64,000 nt of DNA from Alphaproteobacteria bacterium. GTDB lineage: Bacteria > Pseudomonadota > Alphaproteobacteria > TMED109. Each line of letters starts with the position of its first letter. Within the stretch, counting starts at the first letter, position 1. The notes below the pieces were generated by a model. The model had not been told where the DNA came from. It searched no databases and saw nothing but the letters and a program-made list of their open reading frames with translations. Both the position numbers and the translations under genes were made by a program. The stretch covers positions 1-64,000 of the forward strand of contig JAURCJ010000005.1 of assembly GCA_030828505.1 (NCBI GenBank), written 5' to 3'. Positions 8,862-18,061 of the stretch are shown in pieces.

Positions 8862-10277
8862 ATGGGTAAAGTAACTGGTTTTTTGGAAATAGATAGAATT
8901 GATAAGTCTTATAAGCCAGTGGAGGAAAGGCTTAAAAATTTTAATGAATTTACAGAAGACCTTGATAAAAAGGTTATATCTGATCAGGGTGCTCGTTGCA
9001 TGGACTGTGGAATTCCTTATTGTCACTCTGGTTGTCCTGTAAATAATATAATACCGGACTGGAATGATTTAGTTTATAATAATAAATGGGAAGAAGCTAT
9101 TGAGGTTCTTCATTCAACTAACAATTTTCCTGAGTTTACGGGCAGAATTTGCCCTGCTCCATGTGAAGCAGCCTGTACATTAAATATTGATGATATACCT
9201 GTAACAATTAAAAATATTGAGTGTGCAATTGTTGATAATGCATGGAATAAAGGCTTAATAAAACCTCAGTTACCACAATTTAAGACAAATAAAAATATAG
9301 CTATTATAGGGTCAGGACCTGCAGGTATGGCGGCAGCACAGCAACTCATAAGAGTAGGACATAATGTAACACTTTATGAGAAGAATAGTAAGATAGGTGG
9401 ATTATTAAGATATGGAATTCCTGATTTTAAAATGGAAAAGCATTTAATAGATAGAAGGCAAGAACAGATGGAAGAGGAAGGTCTTATAGTAAAAACTGGT
9501 ATAAATATTGGTGTAGATATAAGCTTAAATAAATTAAAGAATGCATTTGACGCAATATTATTAACTGGAGGTGCTGAGACACCAAGAGATCTTAAAATTC
9601 CTGGAAGAGAATTAAACGGTGTAATGTTTGCTATGGATTTTTTACCTTATCAAAATAAAAGAGTTTCAGGAGAAAACTTTAATGACAAATTTAATGTATC
9701 AGCAAAAGATAAAGATGTAGTAGTAATAGGCGGTGGAGATACAGGATCAGATTGCATAGGCACTTCTTTTAGACAAGGTGCTAAAAGTGTTACACAAATT
9801 GAAATTATGCCAATACCTCCAGAAAAAGAAAATAAGGCCCTAACTTGGCCGGATTGGCCAATCAAGATGAGAGTATCTAGTTCACAAGCTGAAGGAGCTA
9901 TTAGAGACTTTTCAGTATTAACAGACAGTTTTTATGGAGAAAATGGAATACTTAAAGGTTTGAAATGTCATAAAGTAGACGATAATATGAAAGTAATTCC
10001 TAATACTGAGTTTAATATTAAAGCAGATCTTTCTTTATTGGCAATGGGCTTTACGGGACCAATTTTAAATAATATAAATGATGGCTCGTTAAAATTGGAT
10101 AGTAGAGGTAATATAAGCGCAAATACTAATGATTATCAGACTTCCCAAAAAGGTATTTTTTCTGCAGGTGATATGAGAAGAGGCCAATCTCTTGTTGTAT
10201 GGGCTATAAGAGAAGGAAGGCAAGCGGCTAGATCAATCGATAGTTATTTAATGGGTTCTTCAGATTTACCTAGATAA
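8862..10277 (+). CDS. gltD: Glutamate synthase small subunit
   Basis: The beta subunit takes electrons from NADPH through FAD and passes them over Fe-S clusters to GltB. Cysteines of the N-terminal ferredoxin-like domain are C46, C49, C54 and C58 (CMDCG and YCHSGC), then C97, C101 and C105. A first Rossmann motif, IIGSGPAGMAAAQ near residue 147, binds FAD and a second, VIGGGDTGSDC near 290, binds NADPH. The 471 residues are the usual length. The ATG has a good GAGGT ribosome binding site 7-8 bases upstream, in the 13-base gap after gltB. Confidence 0.97.
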   Translation: MGKVTGFLEIDRIDKSYKPVEERLKNFNEFTEDLDKKVISDQGARCMDCGIPYCHSGCPVNNIIPDWNDLVYNNKWEEAIEVLHSTNNFPEFTGRICPAPCEAACTLNIDDIPVTIKNIECAIVDNAWNKGLIKPQLPQFKTNKNIAIIGSGPAGMAAAQQLIRVGHNVTLYEKNSKIGGLLRYGIPDFKMEKHLIDRRQEQMEEEGLIVKTGINIGVDISLNKLKNAFDAILLTGGAETPRDLKIPGRELNGVMFAMDFLPYQNKRVSGENFNDKFNVSAKDKDVVVIGGGDTGSDCIGTSFRQGAKSVTQIEIMPIPPEKENKALTWPDWPIKMRVSSSQAEGAIRDFSVLTDSFYGENGILKGLKCHKVDDNMKVIPNTEFNIKADLSLLAMGFTGPILNNINDGSLKLDSRGNISANTNDYQTSQKGIFSAGDMRRGQSLVVWAIREGRQAARSIDSYLMGSSDLPR

Positions 10278-10282
10278 ATATT

Positions 10283-10307
10283 ATACTTGACCAATTTAGT
10301 CTAGAAT
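10283..10307 (+). promoter_or_regulatory. IscR type 1-like operator
   Basis: The 25 bases beginning ATACTTGAC and ending AGTCTAGAAT match the published IscR type 1 pattern (ATASYYGACTR, a short W/Y spacer, then AGTCRRSTAT) at 22 of 25 positions by my hand alignment. It lies 48-72 bases upstream of the Rrf2-type gene that leads the suf operon and covers the likely -35 hexamer. By analogy with E. coli iscR it would give Fe-S-dependent autorepression. Binding is inferred, not shown. Confidence 0.65.
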
Positions 10308-10315
10308 ACTATATA
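10287..10315 (+). promoter_or_regulatory. Probable promoter of the suf operon
   Basis: TTGACC at 10287-10292 and TATATA at 10310-10315 are separated by 17 bases, a sigma-70-like arrangement. Transcription would start about 30 bases before the regulator's ATG at 10355. The -35 is inside the IscR-like operator. Confidence 0.55.
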
Positions 10316-10354
10316 TCAACATATATAACGATATAATTTTTAGGAAAATCTATA

Positions 10355-10825
10355 ATGATTAAGGTATCCAGAATGGCAGATTACGCTATTCTTTTAGTTT
10401 GTAAAATGTCTAGAGATGCAAATAAAGTTTATAGTGCTCATGATCTTTCTATAAATACATCATTAAAAATAACTACAATCAGTAAGATTTTAACAAAGCT
10501 TACCAAAGCTAATATAACTAGCTCGATTAGAGGTGTTAGTGGAGGATATAAGCTAGTAGTTCAATCAAAAGATATTTCAGTAGGGAATATTATTGATATA
10601 ATTGATGGAAAAGTAGCATTAACTGTATGTGTTGAAGAAGGTGATCATAATAATTGCGACTTAGTATCAATGTGCCCTTCCCATAGTAACTGGCAAATAA
10701 TAAATAATAAAATACAGGAAGCTTTAAACTCAGTAAGTATTGAAGAAATGGCTAATCCATTTATTACTAATTTTAAGTATAATAAGAGTAATAAAGGCTC
10801 TTATTTTAATAATATAGTGGAATAA
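10355..10825 (+). CDS. Rrf2/IscR-family regulator of the SUF system
   Basis: This is a 156-residue Rrf2-family transcription factor with an N-terminal winged helix (about residues 1-65, including RMADYAI and RGVSGGY). Three cysteines and a histidine, C92, C101, C107 and H110, resemble the C-C-C-H [2Fe-2S] site of IscR, although the first spacing is longer than in E. coli IscR (C92-C98-C104-H107). It would sense Fe-S status and control the suf genes, which begin 4 bases after its stop. A type 1-like IscR site overlaps its promoter, suggesting autoregulation. It could be called SufR-like; I am sure of the family and fairly sure of the role. Confidence 0.88.
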   Translation: MIKVSRMADYAILLVCKMSRDANKVYSAHDLSINTSLKITTISKILTKLTKANITSSIRGVSGGYKLVVQSKDISVGNIIDIIDGKVALTVCVEEGDHNNCDLVSMCPSHSNWQIINNKIQEALNSVSIEEMANPFITNFKYNKSNKGSYFNNIVE

Positions 10826-10829
10826 TAAT

Positions 10830-12308
10830 ATGGCAGCTAGTACAGAAACAATAAATGCAGTTGAAAAAGCTACTAAAGATTACAAATATGGATTTGTCAC
10901 TGAAATTGAAACAGAGTTTGCTCCTAAAGGTTTAAGTGAAGATATAGTTAAATTTATATCTAAAAAAAATGATGAGCCTTCATGGTTACTCGAATGGAGA
11001 CTAGAAGCATATAGAAAATGGTTAAAGATGAAAAAAGATGAACCTAAGTGGGCTAATATTCACTTTCCAGAAATAGACTTTCAAGATGCATATTATTATG
11101 CTGCACCTAAGTCTGATGAAGATAAACCTAAAAGCTTAGATGAAATAGATCCAGAAATTTTAAGTACATATAATAAATTAGGTATTCCAATTAAAGAACA
11201 AGAGATGCTTGCTGGAATTGCAGGTTCTGGAAATGTAGCTGTAGATGCTGTATTTGATTCTGTTTCTGTCGCTACTACTTTTAAATCTAAATTGTCTGAA
11301 TTAGGTATAATATTTTGTCCAATTTCAGAAGCAGTAAAAAATCATCCAGATTTGGTTAAAAAATATTTAGGTTCTGTAGTGCCTCAAACTGATAATTTTT
11401 ATTCTGCTTTAAATTCCGCTGTATATTCTGATGGTTCCTTTGTTTATATTCCAGAAGGAGTTAAATGTCCTATGGATTTAAGTACATACTTTAGGATTAA
11501 TGCGGCGGAAACGGGACAGTTTGAGAGGACATTAATAGTTGCTGATAAAGGGTCTTATGTATCTTATTTAGAAGGTTGTACAGCGCCTATGCGCGATGAG
11601 AATCAGTTACATGCTGCTGTTGTAGAATTAGTAGCACTAGATGACGCTGAAATAAAATATTCAACAGTTCAAAACTGGTATCCCGGTGATGAGAATGGAA
11701 AAGGTGGTATTTATAATTTTGTTACAAAGCGTGGGGCTTGCAGAGGAGATAATTCAAAAATTTCATGGACTCAGGTAGAAACTGGCTCTGCTATTACATG
11801 GAAATATCCTTCTGTATTATTACAGGGAGATAATTCTATTGGAGAATTTTATTCTGTGGCAATTTCTAATAAAAAACAACAAGCAGATACTGGCACTAAA
11901 ATGGTACATATAGGAAAAAATACAAAGTCTACAATTATATCTAAAGGAATTTCAGCAGGATATGGACAACAAACTTATAGAGGGTTAGTTCGAATGCAAG
12001 CAGGTGCAGATAACGCAACAAATTTTTCTCAATGCGATTCTTTATTAATAGGAAAAAATTGCGGAGGACATACTGTGCCATATATTGATTCCAGAAATCC
12101 AACTGCAGAAGTTGCACATGAAGCTACTACATCAAAGATAAGTGATGAACAACTCTTTTATGTACAACAAAGAGGTTTGAACCCAGAGGAAGCGGTAGCA
12201 TTAATTGTTAATGGATTCGCTAAGGAAGTTTTAAAAAAACTTCCTATGGAATTTGCTGTTGAGGCTCAAAAACTTTTAGGAGTTAGCCTTGAAGGTTCAG
12301 TTGGATAA
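10830..12308 (+). CDS. sufB: Fe-S cluster assembly scaffold SufB
   Basis: SufB is the scaffold subunit of the SufBCD complex on which new Fe-S clusters are built in the cytoplasm. The 492-residue length fits. Recognisable parts are the [16 protein letters not shown] segment near 131-146, [25 protein letters not shown], and the conserved C-terminal [12 protein letters not shown] region with the cysteine implicated in cluster handling. The beta-helix core is hydrophobic and repetitive. It follows the regulator with a 4-base gap and precedes sufC by 24 bases. Confidence 0.97.
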   Translation: MAASTETINAVEKATKDYKYGFVTEIETEFAPKGLSEDIVKFISKKNDEPSWLLEWRLEAYRKWLKMKKDEPKWANIHFPEIDFQDAYYYAAPKSDEDKPKSLDEIDPEILSTYNKLGIPIKEQEMLAGIAGSGNVAVDAVFDSVSVATTFKSKLSELGIIFCPISEAVKNHPDLVKKYLGSVVPQTDNFYSALNSAVYSDGSFVYIPEGVKCPMDLSTYFRINAAETGQFERTLIVADKGSYVSYLEGCTAPMRDENQLHAAVVELVALDDAEIKYSTVQNWYPGDENGKGGIYNFVTKRGACRGDNSKISWTQVETGSAITWKYPSVLLQGDNSIGEFYSVAISNKKQQADTGTKMVHIGKNTKSTIISKGISAGYGQQTYRGLVRMQAGADNATNFSQCDSLLIGKNCGGHTVPYIDSRNPTAEVAHEATTSKISDEQLFYVQQRGLNPEEAVALIVNGFAKEVLKKLPMEFAVEAQKLLGVSLEGSVG

Positions 12309-12332
12309 TAATAAATAATAGAGGTAATCAAA

Positions 12333-13088
12333 TTGGGAACTGCATTAGAAATCAAAGATTTATTTGTTGAAGTGGATAAAAAGGAAATCCTTAAGGGGTT
12401 GTCTTTAAATATAGAACATGGAGAACTGGCGGCTATAATGGGTCCAAATGGAGCTGGTAAATCTACGCTTGCATCTGTTTTAGCTGGTAAAGAAGGGTAT
12501 AACGTTACTAAAGGTTCTATTAAATTCCTTGGTAAAGATTTATTGAAAATGTCTACTGAAGATAGAGCCGCTGCAGGAGTTTTTTTAGCATTCCAATATC
12601 CTGTTGAGATACCTGGGGTTGCTACTTCTACTTTTGTTAGAACAGCCTTAAATGCACAAAAAAGAAATAGAGGAGAAGCTGAACTTGATGCTATGGAATT
12701 TTTAAAGTTAGCTAGAGAAAAAGCGAAAGAATTAAAAATGAGTGAAGAATTTTTTCAAAGAGCTGTTAATGTAGGTTTTTCAGGTGGAGAAAAAAAGCGT
12801 GCAGAGGTATTTCAAATGTCTATGTTAGACCCTACTCTTGCTATACTTGATGAAACTGACTCTGGATTAGATATAGATGCTTTAAAAATCGTTGCTGAGG
12901 GTGTGAACAGATTGCGTGATGATAAGTTAAGTGGGATTGTTATCACACATTATCAAAGGCTTTTAGATTATCTTCAACCAGATACTATTCATATTTTGGC
13001 AGAAGGAAGAATTATTAAAACAGGTGATAAATCTCTAGCACTACTCTTAGAAGAAAAAGGCTATCAAGGAATTGTTGAGGCAAATTAG
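12333..13088 (+). CDS. sufC: SufC ATPase
   Basis: SufC is the ABC-type ATPase that energises SufB-SufD during cluster assembly. The 251 residues show Walker A GPNGAGKST at 37-45, the signature FSGGEKKR at 149-156, and Walker B LAILDETDSGLD at 169-180, in the form typical of SufC. The start is TTG, chosen because GAGGT lies 7 bases upstream and no closer ATG precedes the first conserved strand. It sits between sufB and sufD, with two bases to the next start. Confidence 0.97.
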   Translation: MGTALEIKDLFVEVDKKEILKGLSLNIEHGELAAIMGPNGAGKSTLASVLAGKEGYNVTKGSIKFLGKDLLKMSTEDRAAAGVFLAFQYPVEIPGVATSTFVRTALNAQKRNRGEAELDAMEFLKLAREKAKELKMSEEFFQRAVNVGFSGGEKKRAEVFQMSMLDPTLAILDETDSGLDIDALKIVAEGVNRLRDDKLSGIVITHYQRLLDYLQPDTIHILAEGRIIKTGDKSLALLLEEKGYQGIVEAN

Positions 13089-13090
13089 TT

Positions 13091-14425
13091 TTGAAAAATT
13101 TACAGCATAGATATTTTGAAGATTATAATAAAAATAAACCTCTCCTTCCTGGTATGGATGTCAGTTGGCTTAAGGACCTAAGAGAAGAAGCAATTTGTCA
13201 GTTTAAAAAAGATGGGTTTCCAGATAGAAGTGTTGAAGAGTGGAATAATTATTCCTATAAAGCTTTAACAGATAATTATTTTGAGCCTCTATCTGATAAT
13301 AAAGTTAAAATTAATCTTAAATCATTAGAAGAAAAAGACTCTCATTGTACTATTAGAGTAATTTTTTTTAACGGTAAAATAGTTAATATAGAATATAATC
13401 ACTTACCAGAAGGTGTAGAAGTTAATACCTTAACTTATTTTTTTAAAAATAATCCTGATTTTCTTAAAAATAAGATTAGTACTGCTAATAGATATTCTGA
13501 AGAAAGGTTATCAAATATTATTGATAGTAGACCACAAAGTATAGTAGCTTTTAATACGGCATTTCATCACGAAGGTGCTGTAATTTATATTAAAAAAAAT
13601 GTTAAAGTACCTGGTTATATAGAGTTATTGCACTTAGGCGAATACAATAAAAATATAATGCAGCATATGCGCTCAGTAGTTTACTTAGAGGAGGGTTCTA
13701 ATTGTGAAGTCTTAGAAAATATTGTAAACGATAAAGCAAGCGATTTAGTTTTTACATCTAATGTGACAGATATTCATGTTTGTGATGACGCTTCTCTATC
13801 ATTCCATAGGTTTATTAAGGGAAAAAGTAACCAAATACATATTAATAATGTCCATAGTTTAATTCACAAAAACTCAAATTTTTTCAGTACTTCTATTATT
13901 AATTCTTTGGGACAAGTCAGGGCAGAAAATAGAATTAATCTTTTAGGGGAAAATGCATCTACTAAAATAAATATGTTAATGCTAGGAAGTAAAAATACAG
14001 TTCTTGAAGGTTTAACAAGAGTTCAACATTCAAAGAAGAATACTAGAAGTGATCAAAAAGCAAGAATAGTTTTAGGACAAAATGGGAAGGCCTCTTTTCA
14101 GGGTAAAATAAGAGTTAATCAGAATTCTGACGGAACTTTAGCTAATATGTCTAGCAAAAGCTTACTATTAAGCGATAAAGCAAGAGTAAATTCTAAACCT
14201 GAATTAGAAATATTAGCCGATGACGTAAGATGTTCACATGGCGTCACTGTAGGTAATTTAAGTGAGGAACAATTATTTTATTTGCGTTCTAGGGGAATTC
14301 CTGAAGTTGAAGCGAGAAAATTATTAGTAAATGCTTTTGGTAATACTATTCTTGAGGATCTAAATATTAATTTTGCAGATAGAGCAAAAAAAATAATGTT
14401 AGGTTATTACAATGACACAATATAA
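13091..14425 (+). CDS. sufD: Fe-S cluster assembly protein SufD
   Basis: SufD pairs with SufB in the SufBC2D scaffold and is needed for iron entry into the nascent cluster. It is related to SufB by its beta-helix core and C-terminal segment (RCSHGVTVGNLSEEQLFYLRSRG near 380-402). The N-terminal part holds the SufD-specific PGMDVSWLKDLREEA stretch. Length, 444 residues, is normal. The start is TTG two bases after the sufC stop; translation is probably coupled. The 3-prime end overlaps sufS by 14 bases. Confidence 0.95.
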   Translation: MKNLQHRYFEDYNKNKPLLPGMDVSWLKDLREEAICQFKKDGFPDRSVEEWNNYSYKALTDNYFEPLSDNKVKINLKSLEEKDSHCTIRVIFFNGKIVNIEYNHLPEGVEVNTLTYFFKNNPDFLKNKISTANRYSEERLSNIIDSRPQSIVAFNTAFHHEGAVIYIKKNVKVPGYIELLHLGEYNKNIMQHMRSVVYLEEGSNCEVLENIVNDKASDLVFTSNVTDIHVCDDASLSFHRFIKGKSNQIHINNVHSLIHKNSNFFSTSIINSLGQVRAENRINLLGENASTKINMLMLGSKNTVLEGLTRVQHSKKNTRSDQKARIVLGQNGKASFQGKIRVNQNSDGTLANMSSKSLLLSDKARVNSKPELEILADDVRCSHGVTVGNLSEEQLFYLRSRGIPEVEARKLLVNAFGNTILEDLNINFADRAKKIMLGYYNDTI

Positions 14426-15644
14426 AAATAAATTGTCTTCTAATGATGAAATTAAATCACAATTTCCAATATTTGATAAAAATGAGATAGTATATTTAGA
14501 CAGTGCAGCTAGTTCACAAAAGCCCTTTTCAGTAATAGAGTCTATTAATGAAGTATACGCTAATAACTATGCAAATATTCATAGAGGTGTTTATAAGCTT
14601 AGCCAAACAGCAACAGATATGCATGAAAATGCTAGAGAGATTGTAAAAAAATTCATTAATGCCAGTTCTGTTAAAGAAATAATCTTTGTAAGAGGGGCAA
14701 CAGAAGCTATAAACCTGGTTGCTTCATCAGTTGCAGAAATGAATGTTTCTCCAGGTGATGAAATAATTTTATCTAGATTAGAGCATCATTCAAATATTGT
14801 TCCTTGGCAGATTATGGCAAAAAAAAATAAGGCAGTTATCAAAGTGGCAGAAGCCGATGAAAATGGGGATGTATCTTTTGAGTCTATTTTTAAAAATGTT
14901 ACTTCAAAGACGAAAATTATCAGTATTACTCATATATCTAATGCAATCGGATCAATTCTACCAGTTAAAGATATATGTAAGGAGGCCAAATCAAGAGGAA
15001 TACTTACTCTTATCGACGGGTGTCAGGCGGCTCCATTATTAGAAGTGGATGTACAGGATATTGACTGTGACTTTTATGTATTTTCTGGACATAAAACATA
15101 TGGTCCAACAGGTATAGGTGTATTATATGGTAGAGAAAATATTTTAGCTGAAGCCCCTCCTTATCAAGGTGGAGGAGATATGATAGATAAAGTTACTTTT
15201 GAAGAAACAACATATGCAGGCTTGCCTAGCAAATTTGAGGCTGGAACTCCTAATATTGTTGGAGCTATAGGGCTAGGAAGTGCTTTAAAGTGGATGCAAG
15301 ATATAGGAATTAATAATATTTATGAGCACTCAAAAAAAGTCATAAATGAAGGAATAAATATTTTAGAAGATATTGATGGGTTAACAATTATAGGCAAACC
15401 AAAACATAGAGGTGGGGTTATTTCTTTTACTTATAAGGATATTCATTCGCATGATCTCGGGACTTTATTGAATTCATATAATATTGCTGTTAGGACTGGT
15501 CATCATTGTGCCCAACCCACGATGCAACGGTATAATGTTTCTTCAACAGTTAGAGCATCTGTGGGTTACTATAATAATAAAGAGGATTTTGAGGCTTTAG
15601 CAGAAGGGATTTTAAAAGTAAGCAAAGTTTTTGAAAATGTTTAA
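14412..15644 (+). CDS. sufS: Cysteine desulfurase SufS
   Basis: SufS is a PLP enzyme of the class V aminotransferase fold that removes sulfur from L-cysteine as a persulfide for cluster assembly. The Schiff-base lysine is K228 in SGHKTYGP, and the catalytic cysteine is C366 in RTGHHCAQP, the type II desulfurase pattern. LEHHSN near 123-128 contacts PLP. The 410 residues are the normal length. It overlaps sufD by 14 bases. No sufE or sufU partner is in the window, so the sulfur acceptor is either SufB directly or encoded elsewhere. Confidence 0.96.
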   Translation: MTQYKNKLSSNDEIKSQFPIFDKNEIVYLDSAASSQKPFSVIESINEVYANNYANIHRGVYKLSQTATDMHENAREIVKKFINASSVKEIIFVRGATEAINLVASSVAEMNVSPGDEIILSRLEHHSNIVPWQIMAKKNKAVIKVAEADENGDVSFESIFKNVTSKTKIISITHISNAIGSILPVKDICKEAKSRGILTLIDGCQAAPLLEVDVQDIDCDFYVFSGHKTYGPTGIGVLYGRENILAEAPPYQGGGDMIDKVTFEETTYAGLPSKFEAGTPNIVGAIGLGSALKWMQDIGINNIYEHSKKVINEGINILEDIDGLTIIGKPKHRGGVISFTYKDIHSHDLGTLLNSYNIAVRTGHHCAQPTMQRYNVSSTVRASVGYYNNKEDFEALAEGILKVSKVFENV

Positions 15645-15680
15645 AAAGTTATTTATTTTTATCAATAGAAAGTTTAATAA

Positions 15681-16010
15681 ATGAATATGGAAGAAAAAAA
15701 ATGTAGTAATACCCTTAAAGACTCAATTATTGAAGCATTAGGAACAGTATATGACCCTGAAATACCTGTTAGTATTTGGGAATTAGGCTTAGTTTATAAT
15801 ATTGATATAAATGAGAAAAATAATGTATTAATTACAATGACATTAACTACACCTAATTGCCCAGAAGCAGAAACTATTCCAGATAGAGTAGCTGAGGCTG
15901 TTTCTAAATGCGAAAATGTAGGAGATGTAAGAGTAGAAATAGTTTGGGAGCCTACCTGGACTCAAGATAATATGAGTGAAGCAGCAAGACTTGAATTAGG
16001 TTTTTTTTAA
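15681..16010 (+). CDS. sufT: SufT/MIP18-like Fe-S assembly factor
   Basis: This is a 109-residue DUF59 (MIP18/PaaD-like) protein. DPEIPVSIWELGLVY at 25-39 and TTPNCPEAE at 57-65, with the single conserved C60, mark the family. In bacteria such proteins aid maturation of Fe-S proteins when demand is high. Its position between sufS and the A-type carrier supports the SufT name. There are two possible starts, M1 and M3, both before the conserved core. Confidence 0.9.
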   Translation: MNMEEKKCSNTLKDSIIEALGTVYDPEIPVSIWELGLVYNIDINEKNNVLITMTLTTPNCPEAETIPDRVAEAVSKCENVGDVRVEIVWEPTWTQDNMSEAARLELGFF

Positions 16011-16020
16011 AGGAAATAGT

Positions 16021-16374
16021 ATGAAAAAAATATCTCAACCTAGACCTGAAATCTTAACTATTACAAATAGAGCTTTGGAACGTATTAAGTTTATTTTAAA
16101 AGATGCACCTAAAGATGCATTAGGGGTTAAATTTGGAATAAAGACAGGGGGCTGTTCTGGTATGACCTATGATGTAAGTTATGCAATAGAAGAGAAACCG
16201 ACTGATGAAAAAATTGTTAAAGATGGAGTCAATATATATATAGATGCGTCAGCAACTTTATTCCTAATTGGCTCAGAAGTAGATTGGAATCAAGATAAAC
16301 TTCAGTCAAATTTTACTTTTAACAATCCAAATGAAGCTGCTAGATGTGGTTGTGGGGAATCATTTACAGTTTAA
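16021..16374 (+). CDS. sufA: A-type Fe-S carrier (SufA/IscA family)
   Basis: A-type carriers receive Fe-S clusters from the scaffold and hand them to apo-targets. The three invariant cysteines are present: C45 in GGCSGM, and C109 and C111 in the C-terminal CGCGESF. At 117 residues it has the standard length. It closes the suf operon, 10 bases after sufT with AGGAAA before the ATG, and ends one base before the convergent coq7. SufA, IscA and ErpA cannot be told apart by sequence alone; the operon favours SufA. Confidence 0.92.
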   Translation: MKKISQPRPEILTITNRALERIKFILKDAPKDALGVKFGIKTGGCSGMTYDVSYAIEEKPTDEKIVKDGVNIYIDASATLFLIGSEVDWNQDKLQSNFTFNNPNEAARCGCGESFTV

Positions 16375-16375
16375 T

Positions 16376-16912
16376 TTATATTTTTTTTGATAAAAAAATT
16401 GCTAACTTAGTAATTCTTTTTATGCCCTTAGTCATTAGTTTATAACCTTTTGTGCCTTGAGCATCATGATCTAAAGCAGTATTTTTATGCTCAATTTCTT
16501 CATCTCTAAATTTTTCTATTATTTCTAAAAGTTCTTTTTCTGAATCATCCTCATTTAATATTTCTTGTTGATCCCTATAGTGTTTTTCTATAACTTCTTC
16601 TACTGCTACAGTGCAGGCCATTGCAGCTTTTCTATCAATTAAAGCAGTAGTTACACCTAATAAATAACCTCCCAAACTCCATAATGGAGATAATGCTGTT
16701 GGCCTTATGCCTCTTTTAATTAAAATTTTATTAAATGTATCTAAGTGTTTTTTTTCTTGTTTCAACATATCTAGAATAGTTTTGTCATTATTTAAAACTG
16801 CTAGCTGTCCTTCATAAATTTTTTGAGCTCCAAACTCCCCAGCTTGATTTACTCTTATCATATCTGACACTATTTTATTTTTAGATTTTATTTTTGTTAA
16901 TGAATTTTTCAT
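16376..16912 (-). CDS. coq7: Demethoxyubiquinone hydroxylase Coq7
   Basis: Coq7 is a membrane-associated diiron monooxygenase that performs the C6 hydroxylation of demethoxyubiquinone in ubiquinone synthesis. The four-helix ferritin-like ligands are visible: E26 in NQAGEFGA, E53-x2-H56 in QEKKHLDTF, the E105/E106 region in VAVEEVIEKHY, and E138/E139-H142 in RDEEIEHKNTA. SLGGYLLGVTTAL at 79-91 is the membrane-binding helix. Length 178 fits bacterial Coq7. It follows dsbB with a one-base gap. An aerobic respiratory lifestyle is implied. Confidence 0.93.
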   Translation of the reverse strand: MKNSLTKIKSKNKIVSDMIRVNQAGEFGAQKIYEGQLAVLNNDKTILDMLKQEKKHLDTFNKILIKRGIRPTALSPLWSLGGYLLGVTTALIDRKAAMACTVAVEEVIEKHYRDQQEILNEDDSEKELLEIIEKFRDEEIEHKNTALDHDAQGTKGYKLMTKGIKRITKLAIFLSKKI

Positions 16913-16913
16913 A

Positions 16914-17423
16914 TTATATATTTTTTTTTAAGTTATTCTTTATGATTAATATAGTTAAAAATATAAAAGAAACTAGTCCATAAACGAAACTCCATTGAAC
17001 TAAACTAACATTTAAGAGTTTTGGTGATATTTGGTCACAAGAAGCGACAGGTTTATCATTAATATTTTTTAATTCTTCTTTTAAACTTCCTATATTTTCT
17101 GTCATACCTGAGCATTCAAGCGATGCTGCCCACCATTGTAATTCTACTCCCATATGCCAAAAACTTATTGACGTAACAGTCATAAAAGAAATTAATAATA
17201 AAAAATGTATTACTTTATTTGTATAATAAAACAGACCTATCATACTTATCATTATCAAAATAACATATACATATCTTTGGAACATACAGAGACGGCAAGG
17301 CTCATAACCAAAAACATATTGTAAAAATAAAGCAAATAGTAAGGCTAATATTGAAATTAAAAGGGATATAAAAGACGGGTTAAGTACATTATTTTTAAAT
17401 TGTTTTACCAAAAGTATATCCAT
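16914..17423 (-). CDS. dsbB: Disulfide bond formation protein B
   Basis: DsbB is an inner-membrane protein that re-oxidises DsbA and passes electrons to ubiquinone. Both active cysteine pairs are present: C43-R-L-C46 in the first periplasmic loop (YEPCRLCMFQRY) and C104 and C129 in the second (SLECSGM and ASCDQ). Four hydrophobic segments span about residues 15-38, 48-64, 70-90 and 145-165. It overlaps the DedA gene upstream by 19 bases and abuts coq7. No dsbA is in the window. Confidence 0.93.
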   Translation of the reverse strand: MDILLVKQFKNNVLNPSFISLLISILALLFALFLQYVFGYEPCRLCMFQRYVYVILIMISMIGLFYYTNKVIHFLLLISFMTVTSISFWHMGVELQWWAASLECSGMTENIGSLKEELKNINDKPVASCDQISPKLLNVSLVQWSFVYGLVSFIFLTILIIKNNLKKNI

Positions 17424-17986
17424 AAGATTAGAAGTATTAAAATAAAACCTATAACAAATGTTAATAAACTAAAATATTTATCAATAAATAATTTTGCTGC
17501 ATCACCAAAGATTCTGATTATCCCTGTTAATAAAAAGAAACGGGCTCCTCTTGAGATGGTAGATGCTAGTATAAATATAACTAAGTCTAAATTCATTCCG
17601 CCAGAAGCAATAGTAATTAACTTATAGGGTATAGGAGTAAATCCAGCAATGAATACTATTAATGCTCCTTGTGAGTTATAATTTTCTTTAAATTTACTGA
17701 ACTTATTTTCTAAATGATAAATTTCGATTATATATTGTCCAATAGTTTCCCATAAGAAAACACCAATAAAATAGCCTAAAAGACCACCTAATACCGAAAA
17801 TATAGTAGTAATTAATGCCAATCTTATCCATTTTAATGGCCTAGATAAGGCCATAGGTATTAATAGTAAGTCAGGTGGTATAGGAAAAAAAGAACTTTCT
17901 GTAAAAGCTACTAAGCCTAATATTTTCTCAGTTTTAGGTTTAGCCGAAAGTTCTAGTATTTTATTATACAGTTTTTTTAAAATCAT
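17405..17986 (-). CDS. DedA/YqaA-family (VTT domain) membrane protein
   Basis: This is a 193-residue integral membrane protein of the DedA superfamily, YqaA-like subgroup. The family marks are FTESSFFPIPPDLLLIPMAL at 29-48 and GFTPIPYKLITIASGG near 115-130, the two re-entrant loops that repeat the pattern F-x-P-I-P. DedA proteins are linked to membrane lipid scrambling, proton motive force and antimicrobial resistance, but the substrate of the YqaA group is uncertain. It is cotranscribed with dsbB and coq7. Confidence 0.88.
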   Translation of the reverse strand: MILKKLYNKILELSAKPKTEKILGLVAFTESSFFPIPPDLLLIPMALSRPLKWIRLALITTIFSVLGGLLGYFIGVFLWETIGQYIIEIYHLENKFSKFKENYNSQGALIVFIAGFTPIPYKLITIASGGMNLDLVIFILASTISRGARFFLLTGIIRIFGDAAKLFIDKYFSLLTFVIGFILILLILWIYFW

Positions 17987-18061
17987 ATTTTTTAGTTTTT
18001 TCTTTATACCAGTTAATATTTGATGTTATAAATACTTTTTAGCTATATACTATATAAACTG

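Noticed and set aside
8787..9026. Minus-strand ORF across the gltB-gltD junction
   Set aside because: It is antisense to both conserved genes and lacks any family features.
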